Origin: Heliocybe sulcata | Lineage: Eukaryota; Basidiomycota; Agaricomycetes; Gloeophyllales; Gloeophyllaceae | Reading direction: 5' to 3' | Assembly: GCA_004369045.1 (NCBI GenBank) | Contig: ML213513.1 | Location: 62,001-126,000, forward strand | DNA length: 64,000 nt | Shown here: piece after piece, positions 1-10,239 of the stretch | How the letters are laid out: every line of letters starts with the position of its first letter | How positions within the stretch are numbered: the first letter of the stretch is position 1 | Made by a program: the position numbers and the translations under genes | Notes under the pieces: model-generated | What the model was told of the DNA's origin: nothing | The model's input: only the letters and a program-made list of their open reading frames with translations | Database searches by the model: none

Positions 1-775
1 TAGGGAGAATGAGAAAGGGAGGACGCACACTTGTCCACAGCCAAACTCTCCCCTGTAATCGCGCTCTGATCACACGAAAACACACTCGGGCCTTCATCCT
101 CTTTCTTATCCTCCCCCTCCTCCCCCTCCTCCTCCTCCCCGCGCTTCTTCTCGTCTCTTGCGGTCTCGCCAGAGTCGCGGTCTTGCGACTGCGAGCGGGA
201 GTTCCCTTTCGACGCCTCGCGTTTACCGAGTATAGATTTCGCGCGCGAGCGATCTTTATCGTCGTACGCTGCCAGAATCTACGCGCACTTCTCAGCTCCC
301 TCCCTTGCCACCAAAGATCAAAGAGACCCAACGCACCTTGCCATCCGCAGGGACAGTCTGCCCCTCCTCGACGACCACAATGTCCCCAGGCACAATCTCC
401 CGCGCCTCAATGACCTGCTCCTCCCCGTTCCGCACCACGGTCGCCTTCATCGCGATCCCCGCTTTCAGCAGCTCGACAATGTCGCCTGCTTGTTTTTCTT
501 GGTACCACCTGACGAAGGCGTTCAGCGCGAGGATGCCGATCTACATAGACGGCGGGTTAGTCTGAATGGAAGGGGAGGGGAGGAGGGGGAGGAGACGCAC
601 GATGACGCCAAAGTCGATCCAATCGCGCAGGCCCGCGGCGAGGATGACGGCTAGCTCCATGACGTATAGGACGGGCCCTTTGAAGTAGCCGAGGAACTTT
701 AGGATCCGACAGCTGGACTGCCTTCAGCGTCCTCGTCTTGTCCGCCCAGAGTACGTCGACGCTTGTGAGGCTGGG
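1..775 (-). pseudogene. Scrambled fragment of a plasma-membrane H+-ATPase (PMA1-type P-type ATPase)
   Basis: Reading the minus strand from 705 to 1 gives typical fungal PMA1 sequence: [20 protein letters not shown], then RDWIDFGVI, an intron (541-600), ALNAFVRWYQEKQAGDIVE, VPGDIVVVEEGQTVPADGK, a second intron (279-336), ILAAYDDKDRSRA, an acidic linker, and DQSAITGESLAVDK with the actuator-domain TGES motif. The rest would lie beyond base 1. PMA1 pumps protons across the plasma membrane. The oddity is at 715-775: directly upstream of FLGYF lies [20 protein letters not shown], which resembles the phosphorylation-site segment (normally DKTGTLT) that belongs several hundred residues downstream. 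Here it is out of order and the motif reads DKTRTLK. I therefore call it a rearranged dead copy rather than the 5' part of the working gene. Family identity is firm; pseudogene status is an inference, since the window edge hides the rest. Confidence 0.7.
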
Positions 776-2510
776 GGTGCACAGTCAGCGATGGAATGCT
801 TAGAATACGACAACGCGAATTAGTTGTCAGTCGCAGTCAGCTGCTGCACAATCGCCTTTCGAGACAAACTAGCGAGCGAGCGTAAAGAGCGGCTATATTC
901 AATCAGAAAAGAGTCATCGAGCGGAAGAGAGAGGGTAACCTCGGGCGCCGATGGTGATTGGCCGACGACGAATCGGGCGGAGGGAATGACCCGGCGACCC
1001 GGCGCACGCGCACGGGTTTTGTTTTCACCGCGACTGTTCCTGTCAATGCACTCTGTTTCGGTGGCAGCCAACAGTCCTCGACTCAGTTTGCTGCACACGC
1101 CGCCTCGACTTTGCGTCGCGTCACGCCGGCAACGTATGAGCTCATGTACTAGGCTTTCCACTCGTGGTCGTCGACGCACGGTGACATCGCTGGAGACTGC
1201 TGCTTGGTCGTCTTTGCAGGGTGCCCAGGACCTCTTCATAGGTGGCTGAGTTCATCCGCGTTTCAGTGCTATACTTCACACATCACGACTCATCACTGCA
1301 TCCACAGGACATGTACACGCAGCACACCATTGCAATTCTATATTGGCTCGGCGACGTTCGCATGCCGACACAGCACTGTGTCATATGATCCAGCGGCTCA
1401 CACTCGACGACGAGCTCCTTCGACGACGACCCACTCCTGTTACTGTCCACGCGCGCTTGTCGTTGAGCACTTCCTGCATGACGCGTTCCAGGTCTGGATT
1501 CTCAGTAGGAGGGCATCAGTAGCGATGGACCTTGTTTCAGGTCGCATCCTGGAGCTCACACATCCCTACAGGCGAATGGATCAAAGCGTCGATGCCATTG
1601 CGTTGAGATGGTTCGATAGTCTTTGGTCAGTTTTGCGACAGTGGACTCGCACAAGGAGCTTCATCCCACAGGCTAGTCGCCTTTCAGGAATCGACTGACA
1701 TAGGCGCGCTGTCTACATCATCTGATCCATGTCCTCTCTGGTTTAATCTATTCACACAGGGACCACCGTCTTCAGTCTCTGGCACACGTCACTGTACGCC
1801 GGAATTTGGAGCTGCATGTCCACCATTCCGACGTGTCAGTGCAATCTGCCCACTGCTCTATCATCCCAGCCCAGACCTGAACCCAGGTATCTTCTCGGGT
1901 GATACAGCCCGCGCGGCTTGTTCTCTCGCGTCCGTTCCATGCCGTCCTCAGCGCATGTCGTTGGCCTGCACCCGGCTGGATCGTCCTCGTTTTACTCGCA
2001 TGCACTTGCCAAACGATTAACGCACGAGCGTCCGGAACGGGAGAGAGAACGAGGCAGGGTATGTCGTAATAAGGGGGCTGGTCGCCCGGAGTAATATGGT
2101 GGAACGCGCGTAGCTACCAACAATGATCGTGGTATTGGCGCTCGTACTGGGGATTATGTACGTCTCCTCAGTTTCATGTTTGCTGTTGACCCTCATATGT
2201 CGCTCACGCATAGAAGCTACGAGACATGATACTCGACGGGTTAAGCGTAATCTACTAGGTCTAGAGCTCCGGGCACGCTCCACTGCTTAGGCTTCCTGAA
2301 AGCTAATCGCAAGATGGGCGCTAATTTGTTCATCAGGAAAGAAGTGGTGAGACAAGCGCCTCGTGGATGCCCGAAGGCAGTGCTTGCAGTGCAATCAAAT
2401 ATGGCCGCCGCCGCTCTACACGGAATACGCACCTCTTCTCCGCTCCTACTCGTTCACCACTTTGCTACTATCGAAGGCCATTTCATTCTACATTGTAGCG
2501 CAGGCTACCA
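776..2510. other. No recognisable gene (1.7 kb)
   Basis: Several overlapping open frames exist on both strands (for example 820-1239 minus and 1204-1698 plus). None shows a domain I recognise, and no set of plausible introns joins them into a longer conserved-looking protein. A Trp-rich stretch on the minus strand near 1772-1900 could be an old gene remnant, but I cannot place it. Confidence 0.4.
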
Positions 2511-4234
2511 ATGCATCTGTATCCATCGAACGACTCTTTGCCCGCTGCCTCGAGCACAATTACGGCGCTTACGGCGGCCTCCTCGTCTTCCTTGCCCGAC
2601 AGCGCTTGCAGGGACATCGACAACTGCCGGACTCTGTACGATATTGTGTGGAGTTGTATCGTAACTATCCTGGCCTGCACATGGGTTGCGATCCACCCGA
2701 ACATCCCTGCTCAGGATGCCTCCTGGTCACGCAAGCTGGGTCGACGAGTGGTGACTACCATATATGCCATCATTGCCCCGGAGTGCGTGGTAGTATGGGC
2801 AGCCAAGCAGTGCATACGCTCGCTTAAACTTGCGAGGAAATACAACAGTGCGTACCTCGCCCGCGTCGCAACGATGTATCATGACTTAGCCATGTAGATG
2901 ACCATGGGTGGACACAGACACACGGGTTCTTCGCCATTATGGGCGAGTTCGTGATCTTCGAAGGCGAACAGCCAGTGAGGGTTGTCGACCCTTACAAAGA
3001 TTTGGATATGGTGGGATTAAAGTACGACAGCAAACAGTGCAAGTGCGGCACACGTCACGCCTGCAAGATTGCTATGGAAAATCAGGTTGACTCGCGCCTA
3101 GGAAGCGTCGGGGGAAGTGAGATCAGTGTGCAAAACCACTCATGGCGTTCGTCCTTGAGAACGTCGGACAATGTGGATGAGAACAGCGACAATGCTGAGA
3201 ACGACTCTACTCATCGGTTACCCATCGAAACGCCGGCAATATCCTCTGGCGTCGATAGCGTCCCTCGAGCGCCCGCCGCGCTTTTGCTGGACATATCCAC
3301 TCTACCTTTCCCGGACATAACGGAGCGCGAGATCCAGGACAAGAGCAAGGGCGACTGGCTCTCCAAGGGTGCTGCGGTCCTTCAAACATCTTGGTTCCTT
3401 GTCCAGTGCGTCGCTCGCCCCATGCAGCACCTTCCTGTGACAGAGCTGGAGCTCGTTACGTGTGCATTTGCCGTGCTCAACGCCGTTGTCTATGGGCTCT
3501 GGTGGAACAAGCCCAAGGACGTCGATTGTCCCTACGCTATTGGCAGAGCTATTCGACAATCACACAATACCGACATTTCCATCCAAGATGCAGAACGCTC
3601 ACTGCTCCTTCAGGCTTCTTCGCCTGGCCATCATGAGAAATGGCGAGCCACGCTACGGTCAAGCCCCAAGAAGGTCATGACTGCGAGTGTCAACGTAACT
3701 TGGGGGTCCGACACCATTGCGGATGACGATGACTGGTGGAAAATACTCCTTTTTGTTATCGCCATCCCAGTGTGCCCTCTGGCGAACATAATTTCTGGGA
3801 CGGAGATCTCTGAACGGGACAAGCACGTTAATGCGTACTACTCCGGAGATAGCGAGGACGACACGCCGGTCCTGAGCCTCATAGCGATTGCTTGCTCATC
3901 AGCCTTCGGAGCCATCCACTGCATTGGATGGTCTTTTGACTTCGGCTCGCGCACTCAGCAGATCCTATGGAGGAGCTGTTCGCTGACGATCACGTGCCTA
4001 CCTCTTCTCTTGTCCATTACCGGATTTGTGGTCAACTACCTCCAGGACAACATTCTCCCGGACTGGATGGGAGATGTCTTAGAGAATTTAATGAACTCCA
4101 TTTACCTAGCGCAACTTATTATCTATGGTGCAGCGCGCATCATACTCCTTGTCCTCGCGTTTCTCTCCCTAAGCTCCCTTTCCGCCGACGCATACCGTAC
4201 CGTCTCTTGGACGAACTACATTCCCCACATTTGA
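2511..4234 (+). CDS. WTxTHGFF-family multi-helix membrane protein, copy 1 (intact, 557 aa)
   Basis: Two exons, 2511-2847 and 2898-4234, are joined over a 50 bp GTGCGT...TAG intron in phase 1, giving 557 aa. ATG 2511 is the first ATG after an in-frame stop. Visible parts: a short N-terminal segment; DIDNCRTL followed by a helix (about 42-61) ending in AIHPNI; a second helix (80-98) with IIAPE and WAAKQ; WTQTHGFFAIMG (117-128) straight after the intron; a variable, probably disordered loop; FPDITEREIQDKSKGDW from 250; QTSWFLVQC; LPVTELELVTCAFA; WWNKP near 314; further helices; and the C-terminal signature WTNYIPHI. This is a fungal integral-membrane family with no function that I know. Five more copies or remnants lie in this window, and the nearest (a pseudogene) follows 470 bp downstream on the same strand, suggesting tandem duplication. 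Confidence 0.8.
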
Positions 4235-4703
4235 TCGCGACAATATTTTCTTTTTGCTGCCTATCACCCGCGCAACCATGTGTATATTACACGTCTTGTC
4301 CGACCCAACCTCTGGCTTGATGTATATTTTTTACGACTCTAGATCTCCTAGCACCCTGTCATCCGTAGCAGATTCATACTTGCCATTCATGTATCTCACG
4401 AGACATGCTAGCTTCCCATACGACCGTGATTTCCATTTTCTACTGCCGGATAGGTTCCCTGTTCCGAGCACCTATAGCTAGATCTCATTTGTCATTTGAG
4501 TACATAGCATACGGTCGCGGAATGAAAGGCGTTCCCACGCTGATTGTGTCTTCCCCGCCAAATGCCATGGCATTCTCGTGCTGTGATGCTGTACTTTCTA
4601 CGCTTTCTTATATAACATTAATATATTATAAAGCGACTCCTCATTTACGACGCTCACTCGCATTCATCTAGCAACCCTACCCAGTATCGAGTGCGCGGAC
4701 GAC
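4235..4703. other. Intergenic, 469 bp
   Basis: Spacer between two tandem WTxTHGFF copies. It must hold the 3' end of copy 1 and the former promoter of copy 2. There is an AT-rich patch around 4607-4635 (TATATAACATTAATATATT). No other feature is seen. Confidence 0.4.
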
Positions 4704-6438
4704 ATGTATCTCCCAGAGTTCAATCACTCTCTGGAAAACCACGGTTCTGCGGTCCCCGCCTTGGAGGCAGTCGAGGGCTGCTACGACATTCGCGACTGTC
4801 GAACACTCTCGAACATCGTCTGGAGCTGTCTAGCCACCGTCTTCGCGTGTACCTGGGTAGCAATTCATCCCAATATCCCCGCACAGGATGCACCATGGGC
4901 CCGAAAGTTCGGTCGCCGAGTGGTGGCAACTGTTTGCGCAATTATCGCCCCGGACCTGATCGTGCTCTGGGCTGCCAAGCAGTGGGTTTCTTCGAGCAGG
5001 TTGGCTCGCCGATATAAAGGTGGGTTCCTGCTGCTATCACGTCGTACCCGCATCAACTCCTGATTAGATGACCGCCACTGGACCCAGTCGCATGGTTTCT
5101 TTGCCATCATGGGAGGGTTTGTGATGTACCACGGGAACGAGACATACAAAGTCGTCGACGCATACAAAGACTTGCCGAAACTCGGCTCAAATGTCCGTCC
5201 GTTGCGATGTTCCTACGGGGTAGCTATGTCCTGTGTGGCATGCTCTAGCACCGCGCCTGTTAGTGCCGAGTCCAGCTGCAAGATAGCCCTTCGGAGATCC
5301 CAGTCAAGTGATCATCCCGTCGGTGTAGCTTCGACGGGGCAGTCGCAATCGAGTAGTTCGGTACAAGAACAACAGACTCAGCTTGTCCCGCATCCGACTG
5401 AGTCGCAGGAGTCTGACTCTGGAGCACCCGTCGCTGCTGGTACCCATGACTGTCCTCCAAAGGATCCGTGCGATATGTCATCTGCCGTTCCCAGATATCA
5501 CAGAAGAAGAGATCAAGGACAAGAGTAAAGGCGGCTGGCTCTCCAAAGGACTAGTGATCGTGCAAACCTCGTGGTTCATTGCGCAGTGCATTGCGCGCTC
5601 TGCACAGGGACTCGCACTTACCGAGCTTGAGCTCTCTACTTGCGCATATGCAGCGCTCAATGCTATGGCCTACGGTCTCTGGTGGAACAAGCCGCAGTCC
5701 GTGGACCGTCCTCACCGGATTGGCACACTTAGCACTGCGTGGTGTGAGGGGTGTGGTATGTGCTACGCTTCACAGCTAGTGACGGCAAGTATTAGCGTCG
5801 CGGCTACTACTATGGGTGGTGGTCCAACCACTACCGGAGACTGTCCCTGGTTCTCCGTGCGAGGCGTCAAGAAGGCTATCGCAGCTGTCGACTCGTACGT
5901 ATGGAGCTTCTGGCTAGCGCCAGAAGGCCCGACCTACAACGAGGACAATGGATGGACGGAGCTCTTGTTTCTGTTTCTGCTTATTCCATTGTCGCCCCTA
6001 GTCGACATGATGCAGGGAGGTGAGATTGGGAGGTTCGCGACACACGTTGATCCGTACTATGCCAGGGACTCCACTGGCGACAGCGGGATGCTAGCTGTCG
6101 CATTGGTCGTCTCCTCCTTGGTATTCCACTGAATGGGCTGGTACCTCCAGTTTCCTTCCTCCACGGCCTAACTGCTATGGAGAACCTCTTCGCTCGTGAT
6201 TATGTTCCTGCCCTTCATGGACGTGCTTTCCGCTGTCATAGCCGAGCAGGTGTCTTTGGCTGCGGCCCAGGACCCAGTCTATGGTCGTACTAATAGTGGG
6301 AAAGGCCATATTAGCGATGCAATCCGTTATATATGCTGCGGCGCGTATAACCTTGATAGTCTTGGCTTTCCAGTCTCTCAAAATGTTGCCTGCTTGATCA
6401 TACCAGTCGCGTGGACACAGTTCATACCTCACATCTGA
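4704..6438 (+). pseudogene. WTxTHGFF-family membrane protein, copy 2 (broken)
   Basis: Exon 1 (4704-5017 or so) reads cleanly from ATG 4704 through IRDCRTL, TWVAIHPNI, IIAPDLIVLWAAKQ and LARRYK, and splices in phase 1 to WTQSHGFFAIMGGFVMY. The frame then breaks: the loop continues in one frame to about 5528, while FPDITEEEIKDKSKGGW, QTSWFIAQCIAR, LALTELELSTCAYA and GLWWNKP lie in another frame from about 5480. Near 6130 the motif that reads IHCMGW in copy 1 has become FH-stop-MGW after loss of a few residues. Further downstream only scraps of the last helices and a degenerate C-terminus (WTQFIPHI, ending at 6438) remain. There are at least three lesions, so it is not functional as a whole; the first about 120 codons could still be translated. 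Confidence 0.75.
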
Positions 6439-6762
6439 TTATCAAGAGACGAGACGACAGTAGGGTACAACTTGAACCCTGCAGTCCTCTCTTCTCTCCT
6501 GCTAATCTCTTCGTGCAGTTCTTTGCCTGGGATGCGACCGCACTTTCTATAGGAGCACCTGTTGCTATGAATAACGCCAGCCCTGTATGCATGCGCTAGT
6601 AGATCACATTACGATGCCGCCGTCCACACAGTAGCGCGAATGACACACATCTCTGTCCAATCTCCAAGATCAGATGACGGTACAAGAGTCAAGAACTGGT
6701 ATTACCAGTAGTACATACCCTCCAAACGTCGCAGATTCAATCCCAAACCGATACATGCAACT
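6439..6762. other. Intergenic between two convergent genes
   Basis: 324 bp separating the end of the broken membrane gene (+) from the stop of the PIL1 gene (-). Nothing else is recognised. Confidence 0.4.
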
Positions 6763-9751
6763 TCACCTCAACGCGCCATCATCCAAATTCGTCGCAAACC
6801 GTCCCTGCCCATACCCATCCCGCTTCTGCTCCTCAGGCCCATCATTCGTATATGCCGAAATATAATCATACTGATCCTCCTCCTCTCCACCCTCCGCAGC
6901 CCCCTGCTGCGGCTGAGCTCTCTCCCCACCCGAACCCGCACTCCCAGCCCGTCCCCTCGGCGGGTACGGCGACGTCGGCAACGCCCTCTTCTTAAAGCTC
7001 AACGGCGACGTATCCGCCACCGGCACACTCCCCCCGCTCGGCGAGCGCATCTGCCGCCTGAACATACCCGCAGACACCACCTTCGCCCCAGGCGCAGGCG
7101 GGAGAAGCGGCGAGCTCGGCATCGACGCTCCACCAGGGAGGTTGCTCGACGACAGCGACGCCAGATTCGGTCTGGGAAGGGACCCTGGGTACGACGGCCT
7201 CGGGTACTCCGGCGGCGTGCGGTAGGGCGTCGACGCAGCCGTACTCATATTCGTCGGTGAGGCGGATCGGCTGGGAAGATTGATAGTCGGCGGCGCAGGG
7301 AGCGTTCTCGGCGAGAGTGGCGGGCTTTCCTTCCTCTCCTGGCTCGCTACACTTGCCCTCCGGGCCTGCGCATAGTTCGTCTGCCCCACGCCGGGCGAAT
7401 TCGACGCGAAGGGCGGTGCAGGCGGTACAAGTGGCGACGGTGTGCGCGCACCATACTGATCCTGGCCAACCTCCAACCTACTATTGATATTCGAGCTGTC
7501 ATTCTCCGCACTGGGACCCGTCGGCCTCGCAGGAGTAGGAGCATGAACAGGGGGTGAGAACAAGAGCGCATCCAACTCTCGCCCGACTTCCCGCGCAGCC
7601 GCCGCGTTCAATGAGCGCTCGTCGGTCTCCGTCTCGGACGGCGGGGTCGGTATCCTCTCCTGCTGCGGAGTCACAGACGTCCGATCTCTTTCTCTGTCCC
7701 TCTCAGCAGCCTCATATGGATCCGGCAAGCTCCCAGGCTCTGTGTGATAGCCATCAACCATCCATTCTAGTGACAAGACTGGAAGTAAGAGGCTCACCTG
7801 GCTCCCTGCTAGCCTCCTCCGATCGCCTCTCCATCGCCTCCTCAATATCCGTCGCCCCGCTCTTGAACCTGAGCCTCCTATCGCCTCTCGCGACGCCCAA
7901 CCCGCCATCCGTCCCTGTCCCCCCGTTCGATCCCTCGCTCACTGCGCCAAATCTTGAATGCATCGGGCTCGGCAAGGGGCTCTCCGCAGTCGGCGACATA
8001 TACGCCAGCTCGACATGGTCGTCGTCGTCGTCGTCCTCCTCTCTCCTGTGACTCTGGTTCTGGTTCCCATTTCCAGTACTAGCGGGAGTGAGGCTCAGCG
8101 GCTCAGCCTGCAACCCACCCCCAAGACTCAGGTCGAGAGGCGTATACGCCGGCAACCCTTCGACACTCGGGCTATCCTCGCTCCTTCTCGCTTCCGCCTC
8201 CTTCGCACTCACACCCGCATTCTCACCGTTCCCAGTCCCGCGACGTTTGATCGGGAACGTGGCGAAGCGCCCTCCTTGCCTACCGCCCGAGCTCGACGAC
8301 GGCGCATACGCAGACGCACTAGAATTGGAGACAGTCTGCGACGTCGACGGCCCGGACGACACGCCGAACTCGTCCGTCCTCGCAGGCTCGTCAATCAGCT
8401 CACCCAGGCCCAACCCGCCGCCGGTCTGTATAGGATCGAGACTATAATTCTCCTTCCTCGAGTCCGAGCTGAACCCTGGAATACTCATGTTCATGTTCCA
8501 GTTCAGCCCAGACGACCGCGGCGACCGCGTGCTGCTCGTCGATATTGAGGAGGCCTGCGGGTGCGTCGGTGGGGGAAGGAACGAAGACGCATCCGGATTA
8601 GGTTCCGGAATAGTGGGTGTAATGGAGGACTGGGACAGCATACTGGGGTGAGTGGGCGGGGCGAGTGGAGACGGCGCATAGATAGACTGCCGGTGGTCCG
8701 GCGAGCCGTATCGCTCACTAGATGCGTTCGTGCTCGGGAATGATGGGACGTTGCCAGAGGGGAAGGGAGAGAATTCAACGCGGCGTATGGCGTTGTCCGC
8801 TTCTGTTGTGAGAACGCGGGTTTGATCCTGACCGCTGTAGAAAGCGCGCGCGAGCCCGGGTTCCGTTGTGCCTAGTGGGATCGACTCGATCAAGAGTTTG
8901 CCGTAGTGCGCGATGAGCTGCAGGTACAATTGAAGATGATGACACAAGACACAAGAGAGTACGCACGACAGCCACCTCTCCGCACTCCCCAATGCCGCCA
9001 AACTGCGTGCCCATCCACTCTTTCACCTCCGTGCGCTTATAGTCACCGAGCGCGGCCTCCTCCGCGAGGATCTCGCCCTCGACCTCCTTAATCTCCTCCC
9101 TCAGCTTGTTAATCACATCCATCTGCGCCTGGAGGTTCTTGTTCTCCGGATTCATCTTGCTTAGCTTCTTGTCCGCTGATTCGCACTTGGATTGGAGGGC
9201 CTTGTGGCGGCGATGAAGAGCGAGTAGGGATTCTTCGCGGGTTCGGACAGACTTCATCTGGGAACGGATGGATTGCGTATGAGAGGAGAGATGGGTGAGG
9301 GTCGTGCAGAAATGCAGGAGGAGGGATGCGCTGGCTGAGAGGATGTCCTGTGGTGGGTGATTGGATGAGAATTGTTATGCCATTAAATCACAGCGTAATT
9401 TGAGAAGCGGATATAAGAGAAATTTAGTGACGGTAGTTTATGAGGATGGTTGCACGTACGCCCAAGTCCTCTCCCTCTCCGAGTCCCCAATTCCTCAGTG
9501 CATCTGCTGCCCTCGCAAAATCTGTCGTGACCCGGTCGAGGCTATCATCGGGCCAGCAACAAGTAATCCACCAGAGCCCAATGCACCCGTCAAATCGTGA
9601 ACGTAAAGCTGGGTAATGCTGTGGGTACTGACGCATTGACGACCGTCTTCTCCGCAATGATGAGATCCTGCAATGGCTTAAGCTCATTGTTTCCAGCTAG
9701 GCCTGGCAATGTCGAGTTATGCGCGATTTTAGTTGCCGCTGATTTGAACAT
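6763..9751 (-). CDS. PIL1: Eisosome BAR-domain protein, PIL1/LSP1 type, with a long disordered tail (892 aa)
   Basis: Five exons: 9633-9751, 9460-9541, 8967-9347, 7798-8917, 6763-7739. Lengths sum to 893 codons with no stop inside. The protein starts MFKSAATKIAHNSTLPGLAG, the usual basidiomycete PIL1 start, followed by ELKPLQDLI, DFARAADALRNWGLGEGEDL, MKSVRTREESLLALHRRHKA, KKLSKMNPENKNLQAQ, LGDYKRTEVKEWM and AHYGKLLIESIPLGTTEPGL (BAR core, about residues 1-250). PIL1 proteins polymerise on the cytosolic face of the plasma membrane and shape eisosome furrows. The remaining roughly 640 residues are rich in Ser, Pro and Gly and look disordered. That is much longer than the about 340 aa yeast proteins, though long tails occur in basidiomycetes. 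Intron 1 uses a GTCAGT donor, the only choice that keeps frame. The upstream region is interrupted by a DNA transposon that starts 121 bp before the ATG. Confidence 0.9.
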
Positions 9752-9871
9752 GGCTGTAGAATACAGGTGGTTATATTGACATAGGTCGTATGCCGTAGCA
9801 GTCGTATGGAGCCAAGCCGTGCACAGGTACTGCGGACAACCGTCGGCATTAGGCCGGCGGCTCGGATCACT
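9752..9871. promoter_or_regulatory. Remaining PIL1 upstream segment, cut short by the transposon
   Basis: Only 120 bp separates the PIL1 start codon from the Harbinger inverted repeat. The native 5' UTR and core promoter are therefore probably either squeezed into this stretch or split by the insertion. No clear TATA box is visible. Confidence 0.35.
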
Positions 9872-9889
9872 GGATGACTTTCCGTAACG
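9872..9889 (+). repeat. Left terminal inverted repeat of the Harbinger element
   Basis: The 18 bases GGATGACTTTCCGTAACG match the complement of 13680-13697 exactly. The ACT target duplication lies just outside, at 9869-9871. Confidence 0.9.
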
Positions 9890-10013
9890 ATTTACAGTGC
9901 TGTATTCCTAAATTCATCTGTAAAATGTGATCGTGCCGAGATGCCGGCTCTAGGGCAACGCGTATCTGATGTGCGTTGCCATGCAGGGCGCGCTGTAAAT
10001 CCAGCAATCTGTA

Positions 10014-10031
10014 GAGGGGTGAGGACCCCTC
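10014..10031. repeat. Subterminal hairpin inside the Harbinger element
   Basis: GAGGGGT (10014-10020), a GAGG loop and ACCCCTC (10025-10031) form a perfect 7 bp stem. Outer TGT/ACA pairs extend it past one mismatch. It lies in the left noncoding end, upstream of the Myb-like gene. Confidence 0.6.
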
Positions 10032-10239
10032 CACAAATCCTAAATGCACTCTAAACCGTCTGTAAAATGTCTAAGCGAGCTTTAGCAAGATCCATCGACA
10101 TCAATTTCATTCTCCGCACCTATATCAGGCCGATTCAATCCCCGAGCCTGCCATTCACAATTTTTTCCTCCTCCATTCGCTGGTCGAATATATTCAGTTC
10201 AGTATAGAGAGTCTCGACATCTTCACTTCCTCCCTCAAC

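Noticed and set aside
820-1249. Overlapping 139 and 141 codon frames on opposite strands
   Set aside because: Mutual shadows with no recognisable protein in either.
7958-8548. 196-codon plus-strand frame opposite PIL1
   Set aside because: Arg-rich low-complexity shadow of the Ser/Pro-rich PIL1 tail.
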